From Actinomadura terrae (GTDB lineage: Bacteria > Actinomycetota > Actinomycetes > Streptosporangiales > Streptosporangiaceae), in contig NZ_JAICDG010000002.1 in the NCBI RefSeq assembly GCF_022751215.1, forward strand, positions 1,922,001-1,986,000: a DNA stretch of 64,000 nt, in the 5' to 3' direction. Each line of letters begins with the position of its first letter. Position 1 is the stretch's first letter. Below, in pieces: positions 1-9,103 of this stretch. Under the pieces are notes generated by a model, which did no database searches, was not told the DNA's origin, and saw only the letters and a list, made by a program, of their open reading frames with translations. A program made the translations under genes and the position numbers.

Positions 1-251
1 GCACCTCCTCGTATGGGATCGCCTGGGGCCGACGCGCGGGCCGAGCGCCTGAGACGGCCTGAACTGGGCATTCGCCCCCGTTTCGGGTATCCGGCCCCCG
101 ATGGCCCCTCTGAAACCGACGTTACGCCTGGAGTCGGGCGAAGACCACTGAGCCGTCACGGGTCGGTAACAAGCCCATACGAATCCGCATTTGTCGGAGT
201 TATCCCTCTAAGGTCGCTTCGCGAAATGTGGAGATCCCACGTGGAAGGGGC

Positions 252-1688
252 ATGATGCGGCGCGTCTCAACAGGAGCGATGGCACTGCTGCTGGCCGCGG
301 GAGTGAGCGGGGCCGGCGCCACGGCGGCGCAGGCGGCGGTCACGGCCCGGACGGGCCCGGCCCAGGCCGGCCAGGCTCAGGCGGGCGACATCCTCGCCCA
401 GCTCAAGGCCATTCCCGGCATGCAGGTGACGGAGCAGCCCTCGACGCTGCCCGGCTACCGGTGGTTCTGGCTCACCTACCGCCAGCCGGTCGACCACCGC
501 AACCCGAAGGGCAAGTGGTTCGAGCAGCGGATCATGTTGCAGCACAAGTCGGCGGACCGGCCGATGGTGCTGTACACCAGCGGATACAACACGCCCGAGA
601 CCATGTTCACCTCCGAGCCGACGGCGCTGATCGACGGGAACCAGATCTCCGTCGAGTACCGGTACTTCACGCCGTCCCGACCCGAGCCCGCGGACTGGCG
701 CAAGGACACGATCTGGCAGGCGGCCACCGACGAGCACCGGCTGATCGGCGCGCTGAAGAAGATCTACAAAGCCAGATGGATCTCGACGGGCGCCAGCAAG
801 GGCGGCATGACCGCCGTCTACCACAAGCGGTTCTACCCGCGTGACGTGGACGGCAGCGTCGTGTACGTGGCGCCGAACGACGTCGACAACAACGACGACC
901 GCGCCTACGACAAGTTCTTCCAGACGGTCGGCACCGACGCGCAGTGCCGCGCGCACGTCAAGGCGCTCGCGCGGGAGTTCCTGAAGCGCCGCTCCGCGAT
1001 GCTGGCGCGGTTCAAGGACGCGGCGGCCAAGAACGGCTGGACGTTCGACATCCTCCGCTCGCCCGACCGCGCGTTCGAGAACTCGGTGATGGACTACGAG
1101 TGGGCGTTCTGGCAGTACAGCCTCCAGGCCGACTGCCCGACGCTGCCCGCCGTGGACGCCTCCGACGACGAGATCTACGGGACGCTCGACGCGATCTCGG
1201 GGCTGTCGTTCTACACCGACCAGGGCCTCCAGCAGTACATCCCGTACTACTACCAGGCGGGCACGCAGCTCGGATGGCCGACGCCGCAGTTCACGAGCCT
1301 GCGTCCGCTGCTGCGCTACGAGAGCAGCTACCAGCCCCGCACCTACGTGCCGCGTGACATTCCGATGCGGTTCGACGGGGGCAAGGCCATGCGGGACGTG
1401 GACCGGTGGGTCCGCGACCACGGCAGCCGGTTGCTGTTCGTGTACGGCGGCAACGACCCGTGGGGCTCCGAGCGGTTCCGGCTCGGCCGCGGCAGCCGCG
1501 ACTCGGCCGTCTACACCGCGCCCGGCATGAACCACAGCGGCCGCCTCATCGCCAAGCTGACCGACAAGGACAAGGCTAAGGCGACCGCCGACCTGCTGCG
1601 CTGGGCGAACGTCCAACCTGGCGCGAAGACGCTGACGACCGCCCCCGGCGCGGACGACCCGCTCCAGCTCCAGCGCCCCCCGCTGTAA
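252..1688 (+). CDS. Secreted S37-family (PS-10 type) tripeptidyl aminopeptidase
   Basis: Predicted exported serine peptidase of the Streptomyces PS-10/S37 family, which removes tripeptides from protein N-termini outside the cell. The N-terminus (MMRRVSTGAMALLLAAG, ending near AQA) is a typical Sec signal peptide. The nucleophile motif GASKGG lies near residue 182 and the probable catalytic His is in APGMNHSG near the C-terminus. About 478 aa, normal for the family. I start at one of two adjacent ATGs (252/255) behind GGAAGGGG; a GTG at 228 in frame would put eight extra residues ahead of the signal peptide and is less likely. It stands alone and is followed by a strong hairpin. The family call is firm; the exact peptide specificity is inferred. 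Confidence 0.88.
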   Translation: MMRRVSTGAMALLLAAGVSGAGATAAQAAVTARTGPAQAGQAQAGDILAQLKAIPGMQVTEQPSTLPGYRWFWLTYRQPVDHRNPKGKWFEQRIMLQHKSADRPMVLYTSGYNTPETMFTSEPTALIDGNQISVEYRYFTPSRPEPADWRKDTIWQAATDEHRLIGALKKIYKARWISTGASKGGMTAVYHKRFYPRDVDGSVVYVAPNDVDNNDDRAYDKFFQTVGTDAQCRAHVKALAREFLKRRSAMLARFKDAAAKNGWTFDILRSPDRAFENSVMDYEWAFWQYSLQADCPTLPAVDASDDEIYGTLDAISGLSFYTDQGLQQYIPYYYQAGTQLGWPTPQFTSLRPLLRYESSYQPRTYVPRDIPMRFDGGKAMRDVDRWVRDHGSRLLFVYGGNDPWGSERFRLGRGSRDSAVYTAPGMNHSGRLIAKLTDKDKAKATADLLRWANVQPGAKTLTTAPGADDPLQLQRPPL

Positions 1689-1700
1689 CCCCATCCGCTC

Positions 1701-1732
1701 CGCGGCGGGTCGTGGCACGACGACCCGCCGCG
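1701..1732. terminator. Bidirectional hairpin terminator
   Basis: Perfect 13-bp inverted repeat (1701-1713 with 1720-1732) and a 6-nt loop, between the converging S37 peptidase and alpha-glucosidase genes. There is no T-run, as is usual in high-GC actinomycetes. Confidence 0.75.
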
Positions 1733-1734
1733 GG

Positions 1735-3300
<1,566 letters not shown>

Positions 3301-3318
3301 ACACGGCGATCTACCCGT

Positions 3319-3702
3319 TTAGGACGGAGCGTTCACCATGCTCCGCGCGGCCATCGTGAAGTAGTCCCAGAGCGTCTTCTCCAGGTCCGGGGGGAGGCCC
3401 AGCTCGTCCACCGCGTCGCGCATGTGCCGCAGCCACGCCACCCGCTCGGCCTCGCCGATCACGAACGGGACGTGCCGCATCCGCAGCCGGGGGTGCCCGC
3501 GCTGCTGGCTGTAGGTGGTGGGACCGCCCCAGTACTGGATGAGGAAGAGGCGGAGCCGCTCCTCGGCGGGGCCGAGGTCCTCCTCGGGGTAGAGCGCGCG
3601 CAGGTCGGGGTCTTCAGCGACCCCCTGGTAGAAGCGGTGCACCAGCTTGTGGAAGGTCTCCTCGCCGCCGACCGCTTCGTAAAAGGTCACCTTGTCAGTC
3701 AT
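3319..3702 (-). CDS. glbO: Group II truncated haemoglobin (trHbO)
   Basis: Small 127-aa haem protein that binds O2 and reacts with reactive oxygen and nitrogen species. It matches M. tuberculosis GlbO landmark by landmark with a constant offset of two: proximal His F8 = H77, Tyr B10 = Y25, Tyr CD1 = Y38 and Trp G8 = W90. The Tyr CD1 plus Trp G8 pair is the group II signature. It lies immediately upstream of aglA on the same strand, as in mycobacteria. ATG at 3702. Confidence 0.93.
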   Translation of the reverse strand: MTDKVTFYEAVGGEETFHKLVHRFYQGVAEDPDLRALYPEEDLGPAEERLRLFLIQYWGGPTTYSQQRGHPRLRMRHVPFVIGEAERVAWLRHMRDAVDELGLPPDLEKTLWDYFTMAARSMVNAPS

Positions 3703-3767
3703 CGCGCACCCAGCCTATGCGATCACGCGGACGCGGAGCCCGGCCCCCAAGGGATCAGGCCGCCCCC

Positions 3768-3805
3768 GGTCAGGTGGCCAAGGTCAGGTGGCCAAGGTCA
3801 GGTGG
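3768..3805. repeat. 14-bp tandem repeat (2.7 copies)
   Basis: The unit GGTCAGGTGGCCAA occurs twice exactly and a third time in part. The third copy contains the stop codon of the MscS gene, so the repeat has grown across the 3' end of that gene. Confidence 0.8.
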
Positions 3806-4814
3806 TGGGGGCGGGGGTGGCCACAGTCACGCCCGCCGCGTCGAACGCGCGCTTGACCCGCTCGCGCAGTTCGCGGGCGACGTCGGCCTGCTTGCCCGGC
3901 GCGGTCTTCAGCACGACGCGGATCACCAGCGCGTCCCCGGCGAGGGCCTGCACGCCCCACACTGACGGCTGCTCCAGGATCACGTCCTGCCAGGTGGAGT
4001 CGGCGGCCATCTCGTCGGCGGCGGCCTGGAGGATCTCCTTGACCTTCTCGGTGTCCTCGTGGATGTCGACCGGGATGTCGAGGACGGCGCGGCCCCAGTT
4101 CTGAGACTCGTTCCCGACCTTCTTGATCTCCCCGTTGGGGACGTACCAGACGACGCCGTTGACGTCCCGCATGCGGGTGACCCGCAGGGTGACGGCCTCG
4201 ACCGTCCCCTTGGCGCTGCCCACGTCGATGACGTCGCCGACGCCGTACTGGTCCTCCAGCAGCATGAACAGCCCGGCGAGGAAGTCCTTGACGATGTTCT
4301 GCGCGCCGAAGCCGACCGCGACGCCGATCACGCTCGCGCTGGCGAGGATCGGCGCGAGGTTGAGCCCGAGCGAGCCGAGGATGCTGAACGCCGCCGTCCC
4401 CATGATCAGGATGGACGCGACCGAGCGCAGCACCGAGCCGAGCGTCTGGGCGCGCTGGGCCCGCCGCTGGTTGAGCAGGGTGGGGCTGCCCTCGAAGACC
4501 GTCCGGGACCGTTCCCTGACCTTCTCCGACATCGTGCCCTCGGCCATCCGCACCGTGACCTTGGTGATCATGCGGTGCGCGATGTTCTTCACGATCAGCG
4601 CGACCACGAAGGTCAGGATGATCATGAACAGGGTCGCGAGCGGCTTGTCGAGCCAGTTGGAGTAGAACGTGGTGAAGTCGGTGCTGTGGGAGATGTTCCA
4701 GACCAGGCGGCACGCGGTGGTCGGCGTCCGGTCGCTGTCGGCCGAGGCCCGGCAGGCGTTCTCCACCGTCCCCGACTGGGCCCAGGGCAGCAGTGTGGCG
4801 GCGGCCAGTGACAT
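3798..4814 (-). CDS. MscS-family mechanosensitive channel
   Basis: Inner-membrane small-conductance mechanosensitive channel that vents solutes on hypo-osmotic shock. 338 aa. An extracytoplasmic N-terminal stretch with two Cys precedes three membrane segments. The pore-lining helix and beta-domain entrance read SASVIGVAVGFGAQNIVKD followed by FLAGLFMLLEDQYGVGDVI, the core MscS signature. The C-terminal soluble beta and alpha/beta domains are complete. ATG at 4814. The 3' end lies in a 14-bp tandem repeat. No osmotic-stress neighbour genes are evident. Confidence 0.92.
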   Translation of the reverse strand: MSLAAATLLPWAQSGTVENACRASADSDRTPTTACRLVWNISHSTDFTTFYSNWLDKPLATLFMIILTFVVALIVKNIAHRMITKVTVRMAEGTMSEKVRERSRTVFEGSPTLLNQRRAQRAQTLGSVLRSVASILIMGTAAFSILGSLGLNLAPILASASVIGVAVGFGAQNIVKDFLAGLFMLLEDQYGVGDVIDVGSAKGTVEAVTLRVTRMRDVNGVVWYVPNGEIKKVGNESQNWGRAVLDIPVDIHEDTEKVKEILQAAADEMAADSTWQDVILEQPSVWGVQALAGDALVIRVVLKTAPGKQADVARELRERVKRAFDAAGVTVATPAPTT

Positions 4815-4968
4815 CGACGGACCCTCCCCGGTCGTCTCGTGGTCGCGACGCCCCGCCGTGGACCAGCGGCGGGCACGAGCCCGATCGTAGGGGACGGTGA
4901 CGACCGATTCGTACCGCGCCGGGCGGGACCGGCACGACCCGGCCGGGGAGGGCCGGTCGGCGAACGCG

Positions 4969-5016
4969 CCCCGCGGGCCGGTGGCTGCCGCGCCGTTCCG
5001 GCCACGACCCGCGGGG
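4969..5016. terminator. Candidate hairpin with long loop
   Basis: CCCCGCGGG (4969-4977) and CCCGCGGGG (5008-5016) can pair; the 30-nt loop makes it weaker than the other terminators. It lies just downstream of the small minus-strand gene that ends at 5028. Confidence 0.35.
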
Positions 5017-5027
5017 CACGCCCGGCT

Positions 5028-5339
5028 CTAGGTGCGGCCCACCGCCCGCCCGCGCGCCTCCCGGCACAGCGGTTGCAGGACGTGCGCCAGCTTCAGCGCG
5101 GCGCCGCCCGGGTCGTCCACGCGGTGCATCCGCTCGCCCCAGGACCACCAGTAGTAGTGGTCGTGCGACTCGGGCGCGGGCGCGCAGGTGACGTCCTCCG
5201 CGAGGCTCGCCGCCTCCGGGTTCACCACACGCAGGAACGCCGGACCCGAACGGGTCCGGACGACGCGGGCCACGAGCCCGCGCGTGTCGAGTTCGCGCTC
5301 CAGCTCTTCCAGGTAGTCGACGCGCGTGTCGCTGACCAC
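5028..5339 (-). CDS. Conserved-looking small protein, unknown function
   Basis: I do not recognise a named family. From a GTG at 5339, behind GGAGGGGG, the product is 103 aa. It begins with an acidic helical stretch (DYLEELERELDTRG), continues with a beta-type segment (VARVVRTRSGPAFLRVVNPEA) and ends with an aromatic block (HDHYYWWSWGERMH). The frame opens further upstream to 5510, but that part reads like shadow sequence and has no ribosome site. It is divergent from the XRE/TPR regulator; small proteins paired with such regulators are common in actinomycetes, so a functional link is possible but not shown. Confidence 0.6.
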   Translation of the reverse strand: MVSDTRVDYLEELERELDTRGLVARVVRTRSGPAFLRVVNPEAASLAEDVTCAPAPESHDHYYWWSWGERMHRVDDPGGAALKLAHVLQPLCREARGRAVGRT

Positions 5340-5772
5340 CCGCCCCACCCCCTCCAGTTGTCGTGCGAGGACTGCATCGCCGGATCCCGTGTGGTCGCCT
5401 CGCCCTGAGAGAGCCCGCCGATCCGGTCGGCGCCGTCGACGCTCCGGATCGGTTCGTTCACTCGCGGCGAGAATTGCAACTGTCGGGCACCGGGTCAAGG
5501 GCCGGGTCATGTCGCCGGGAACCGGATTACCCCACCTCGGGGCAAGTTTCCTTCGTCTCGGAGGAAGAATCTCTACCCTGAGGGGCGGGGACGCGTTCCC
5601 GAGCAGCAGACTTCCCCGGAACCGCTTGGCCTGTGGCGGTGGCAGGGTTACGCTGCGTGCGCGAGAGATTATCTGTCGTGGTCATCAAGTTACCGGTCGC
5701 CGTGTGGGGAGACCGGTCTCTCCCCCCGGAGAGTCGGCGCCCCCGCCCAGCGGTGAGGAGGCCGGAGCCACA
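5340..5772. other. 433-nt intergenic region between divergent genes
   Basis: No convincing gene. It contains a good sigma-70-type promoter for the rightward regulator at 5626-5654 and a small inverted repeat (TTTCCTTC...GGAGGAA, about 5548-5568). Open frames crossing it have poor codon bias and are extensions of the real genes. Confidence 0.7.
5626..5654 (+). promoter_or_regulatory. Promoter of the XRE/TPR regulator
   Basis: TTGGCC (5626-5631), 17-nt spacer, TACGCT (5649-5654). The start site would be near 5661, leaving a leader of about 110 nt before the ATG at 5773. Confidence 0.6.
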
Positions 5773-7461
5773 ATGTCGGACACCCCTCGGCGAGAGACCG
5801 ACGCCGCCCGCAGGATCCGCGCGCACGGCCTCGCCAGGGGGCGCGGCGCCGTGGACATCGCGCACGACATCCACGAGCAGTGCGGGCCGCTGTTCGGCAC
5901 CAGCCGGGTGAAGGCGCATCGCCTCGCCCACGGTGTCGCGCTGTCCGACATCGTGGCCCAGGTCAGGGCCCTGTACGAGGTCGACGGCAAACCGGCGCCC
6001 AAGCTGGGGGAGACGCTGCTGTCGGCCTACGAGAGCGGATACAAGAGACCGGGTCCCGAGTATCTGCACTACCTCTGCGCCGTCTACCGGGTGGAGCCCG
6101 ACGTGCTCGGGTTCCTCGGTCCCTGCATCTGCGGCCGCGGCCACGGGACCCGCCCGAGCGTCGCCGCCGTCCCCCAGCCACGGGCGCCGGAACGGCACGC
6201 GACCCGCGAGACCGACGGTCCGCTCGTCGGGTCGATCATCACCAGGGCCGAGGAACGGCCCTGGATCACCGTCAACGAACTGGGGGCCCCCGACCGCGCC
6301 GAAGGCCCCCTGTCCATTGATGTGGGAGAGGAGGACATCGTGCTTCGTAGAACCCTTCTGCAACTCCTGGCCGGAGCGGGCGTGGCGCTCGACGGACAGT
6401 TCCTTGGGGCGGTCGACGGTCTTCGCCGCAAGATGGACGACACGCTGGTCGGCGCGACGGTCTCGCCGACCATGCTCGACCAGTGGGAGGAGACGACCTA
6501 CGGCTACGGCCAGCAGTACCAGGCCACCCCGTCCCTGCGGATGCTCTGCGACGTGCTGCTGGACTTCAGCGAGGTCCGCCGCATGTGCGACAAGCGGCAG
6601 CCGGTCGAGCTCCAGGAGCGGCTGTGCCGGATCGCCGCGCAGCTGTCCGGGCTGTCCGGCCTGATCATGATCAATCTAGGCGACCACCGGCTGGCCCGGT
6701 CGTTCTTCCGCACCGCGCGCACCGCCGCCGACGAGACCGGCGACCGGCAGCTGCGCGCGTGGGTGACCGTCCGGGAGTCGCTGGTGCCGATGTACTACGG
6801 CGACCCGCGCGAGGCGCTGCACCTGGCCCGCAAGGCCCAGGACCTCGCCGGACGCACCCCGGGGGTTGCCGCCGCGATGGCGCCCGCCGTCGAGGCCCGC
6901 GCGCTCGGCATGCTCGCCATGCGCGGACGCGGCGACGCCGCCCCGAGCGCTCGCCGCGCCCTCGTGCGCGGCCGCGCCGTGTTCGACCAGCTGTCCAAGA
7001 CCGACACCGGTGACCTGGTGTTCGGCTTCACCGACCGGCAGATGGCCTTCTACGAGGGCGACACCTTCACCAACCTCGGCGACCACCGGCACGGCGACGA
7101 GGTGCTCAGCCACGCGCTGACCCTGTACGCGCCCACCGACCGGGTGGACCTCACGCTCGTCCGGCTCGACCGGGCGACCTGCAGGCTGCACGCCGGGCAT
7201 CCCGACGCGGCGCTGACGGCCGGGCAGGAGGCCATCCTCGAACTGCCGCCCGACCACCGCTCCGACATCCTCGTCCACCGGGCCCGCCAGATCGGCGCGG
7301 CCGTCGTCGCCAAGCACGGCGCGAGCCAGGCGACGAAGGACTTCTTCGAGGCGCTCGCGGGGCCCTGGGTCACCAGCCCCGCGGACCAACGCTCCAACCA
7401 CCTGTGGGGCGGCCCCCCACAGCCCCCGGAACCGCCCGTGCCTCCGGCCGAACAGGTCTGA
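5773..7461 (+). CDS. XRE-type HTH regulator with TPR-like C-terminus
   Basis: 562-aa DNA-binding regulator of a class frequent in actinomycetes. The N-terminal third carries a Cro/C1-type helix-turn-helix around residues 45-115, ending VYRVEPDVLGF, followed by a CICGRGHG stretch. The remaining ~370 residues are helical repeats with TPR character (for example DHRLARSFFRTARTAADETG and DHRHGDEVLSHALTLY), a likely ligand or peptide-sensing region. ATG at 5773 behind GAGGAGG. An upstream extension of the open frame to 5326 is not believed. The GNAT gene starts 6 nt downstream, so the two form an operon. Confidence 0.8.
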   Translation: MSDTPRRETDAARRIRAHGLARGRGAVDIAHDIHEQCGPLFGTSRVKAHRLAHGVALSDIVAQVRALYEVDGKPAPKLGETLLSAYESGYKRPGPEYLHYLCAVYRVEPDVLGFLGPCICGRGHGTRPSVAAVPQPRAPERHATRETDGPLVGSIITRAEERPWITVNELGAPDRAEGPLSIDVGEEDIVLRRTLLQLLAGAGVALDGQFLGAVDGLRRKMDDTLVGATVSPTMLDQWEETTYGYGQQYQATPSLRMLCDVLLDFSEVRRMCDKRQPVELQERLCRIAAQLSGLSGLIMINLGDHRLARSFFRTARTAADETGDRQLRAWVTVRESLVPMYYGDPREALHLARKAQDLAGRTPGVAAAMAPAVEARALGMLAMRGRGDAAPSARRALVRGRAVFDQLSKTDTGDLVFGFTDRQMAFYEGDTFTNLGDHRHGDEVLSHALTLYAPTDRVDLTLVRLDRATCRLHAGHPDAALTAGQEAILELPPDHRSDILVHRARQIGAAVVAKHGASQATKDFFEALAGPWVTSPADQRSNHLWGGPPQPPEPPVPPAEQV

Positions 7462-7467
7462 CCGGCG

Positions 7468-8100
7468 ATGGCCACGGCAGACGGCGCCCCCGGGCAGGAC
7501 GCCCCGAAACACGGCGACCCCACCGGCGCGCGGACGCTCGTCCGGCTCCAGTGGGAACCCCCCGAGTGGGCCTACGCGGAACTCCGGGTGCGCCGGTACC
7601 GGCCCACCGACCACGCCACCGTCCTCGCGCTGCACCGGGAGGGGCTGGCCCAGGTCGGCCTGCGCCCCGGCGACGGCGTCTACTACGACCACGACTTCTT
7701 CCGGATGGAGGACATCTACCTCCGCAACGACGGCGAGTTCCTCGTCGGCGAGGCCGACGGGCGGATCGTCGCGATGGGCGGGCTCCGCCGCGCCGACCTC
7801 GTCCCGGGCGGCAGCGCCCGCGCCTACGGCGGGTTCGCCCTCGGCACCCCCGCCCTCGACGCGGTCGAGATGGTGCGGCTGCGGGTCCGGCCCGCCGTCC
7901 AGCGCCGGGGGTACGGCGCCGCGCTGGTGCGGGCCCTCGAAGGGCGCGCCAGGGAGTACGGCTACCGGGTCCTGCGCGCCGACACCACCGAGCTCCAGGG
8001 TCCGGCGCTCGCCCTCTACCGCAAACACGGCTGGACGGAGACCCGCCGCGAGGTGATCGGCGGGATCGTCAACATCTACATCGAGAAACGGCTGAGATAA
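7468..8100 (+). CDS. GNAT-family N-acetyltransferase
   Basis: 210-aa acetyltransferase; acceptor unknown. The GNAT fold is clear from residue ~40, and the acetyl-CoA pyrophosphate loop RVRPAVQRRGYGAALVRALE fits the R-x-x-G-x-G/A motif. The C-terminal QGPALALYRKHGWTETRR is the usual motif B region. The first ~35 residues are Pro/Gly/Asp-rich and possibly disordered. It starts 6 nt after the XRE/TPR gene and ends ahead of a strong hairpin, so it is the last gene of that operon. Confidence 0.85.
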   Translation: MATADGAPGQDAPKHGDPTGARTLVRLQWEPPEWAYAELRVRRYRPTDHATVLALHREGLAQVGLRPGDGVYYDHDFFRMEDIYLRNDGEFLVGEADGRIVAMGGLRRADLVPGGSARAYGGFALGTPALDAVEMVRLRVRPAVQRRGYGAALVRALEGRAREYGYRVLRADTTELQGPALALYRKHGWTETRREVIGGIVNIYIEKRLR

Positions 8101-8110
8101 GTCCTGCGAA

Positions 8111-8141
8111 CCCCGCCTTCTGGGACATCCGGGAGGCGGGG
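8111..8141. terminator. Bidirectional hairpin terminator
   Basis: CCCCGCCT (8111-8118) pairs perfectly with AGGCGGGG (8134-8141), between the converging GNAT and methyltransferase genes. Confidence 0.7.
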
Positions 8142-8152
8142 GCGCACCGGTG

Positions 8153-9091
8153 TCAGGCGCGCTGCCCGGCCACCAGCTGCATGAGCGGGTAGCGGCGGCG
8201 CCGGACGCCGGTGAACCCGCGCTCGGCGAGGGCGCCGGTCACCTGGCCGTCGCCGAAGACGGTGAGCCCGGTGAACCCGGCGGCGCGGCGCCGCACCTCG
8301 CGTCCGATCGGGCCCGCGGGCACTGGGAACGGGCGTCGGGACGTCAGGATGATCAGCCGTCCGCCCGGCTTGAGGACGCGCGTCATCCCGTCCACGGCCC
8401 GCCACGGGTCGTCGAACAGGTACAGCGCCCCGAAGCAGCAGACGGCGTCGAACGCCGCGTCCCGGAACGGCAGATCGACCGCGTTCCCCCGCACGTAACA
8501 GACGGGCGCCCCACCGTCCTCAGCCGCCCGGGGCTGTTGCGAAGCGGCCTCAGCCACCGCGCGGGCGTGTGGCTGAGCGGTGGGGCGACGCCGGAGGCGA
8601 GCCCCGCCGGGAAGATCGCGAAGCGATTCCGCGCCCGCCAAGGGACGTGGGCCGGGACTTCGAGATACAGCGCGGCTGAGCATGGTCGCGGACGCGTCCA
8701 GGCCGACGACCAGGCCGTCCGCGCCGACGCCCGCCGCGAGGGCGCGGGTCACGTTCCCGGGGCCGCAGGCCACGTCCAGGACGTTCAGCGCGGGTCGCAC
8801 GCTCTCGCCGGGCTGCCCGAGGCCGAGCCAGTCGCGCGCCATCGCGTGCTCCTCGGCGGTGTCCGGCCCGATCGGCCAGCCCTTCGCGAGGTTGAACCCG
8901 GCGGGCCGCCACACCTTCTCGTAGATCTGCGGCAGGAACGTCGACCGCATCGCCGACTGCGCGAGCGACGGCGGCGGCTCCGTCGCGGGGCCGAGGAGGT
9001 CCAGGTAGCCGGCGGACAGGTCGGGCTCGTCCGGCGGGTCGGCGAGCAGCCCGACGGCCCGCTCGGCGGGGGTTCGCACCGAGGTACTCAC
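8153..9091 (-). CDS. Class I SAM methyltransferase with in-frame insert
   Basis: 312-aa SAM-dependent methyltransferase, substrate unknown. Motif I is VLDVACGPGN (104-113); the strand-4 region is DAAFDAVCCFGALYLFDDPW (211-230) and the post-motif RVLKPGGRLIIL. Between LDASATML and the next core strand (PVCYVRGNAVDLPF) homologous folds have only a short loop, but here about 54 residues (about 140-194) are Arg/Pro/Ala-rich and come from a 162-bp element with terminal inverted repeats. Nineteen of 54 codons there end in A or T, far more than in the flanks. The frame is preserved, so a full-length product is possible but activity is uncertain. GTG start 12 nt after the S9 peptidase gene, probably one operon. 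Confidence 0.82.
   Translation of the reverse strand: MSTSVRTPAERAVGLLADPPDEPDLSAGYLDLLGPATEPPPSLAQSAMRSTFLPQIYEKVWRPAGFNLAKGWPIGPDTAEEHAMARDWLGLGQPGESVRPALNVLDVACGPGNVTRALAAGVGADGLVVGLDASATMLSRAVSRSPGPRPLAGAESLRDLPGGARLRRRPTAQPHARAVAEAASQQPRAAEDGGAPVCYVRGNAVDLPFRDAAFDAVCCFGALYLFDDPWRAVDGMTRVLKPGGRLIILTSRRPFPVPAGPIGREVRRRAAGFTGLTVFGDGQVTGALAERGFTGVRRRRYPLMQLVAGQRA
8519..8680. mobile_element. MITE-like 162-bp element inside methyltransferase gene
   Basis: Bounded by perfect 9-bp inverted repeats CTCAGCCGC (8519-8527) and GCGGCTGAG (8672-8680). Inside is a second pair of nearly the same 9-mer, CTCAGCCAC (8549-8557) and GTGGCTGAG (8569-8577), plus an alternative stem CCACCGC/GCGGTGG (8554-8560, 8577-8583) and a small palindrome ATCGCGAAGCGAT. 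The length is a multiple of three, so the host frame stays open. There is no coding capacity of its own, no obvious target-site duplication, and no transposase in the window. A non-autonomous element is an inference from structure and codon use. Confidence 0.55.
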
Positions 9092-9103
9092 GCCCCCATA
9101 AGA

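Noticed and set aside
13..255. 80-codon frame at the left edge
   Set aside because: No ribosome site, weak codon bias, and it overlaps the start of the signal-peptide-bearing peptidase; no family recognised.
5326..5772. N-terminal extension of the XRE/TPR regulator
   Set aside because: Open frame only; a promoter (5626-5654) lies inside it and the ATG at 5773 has a good ribosome site.
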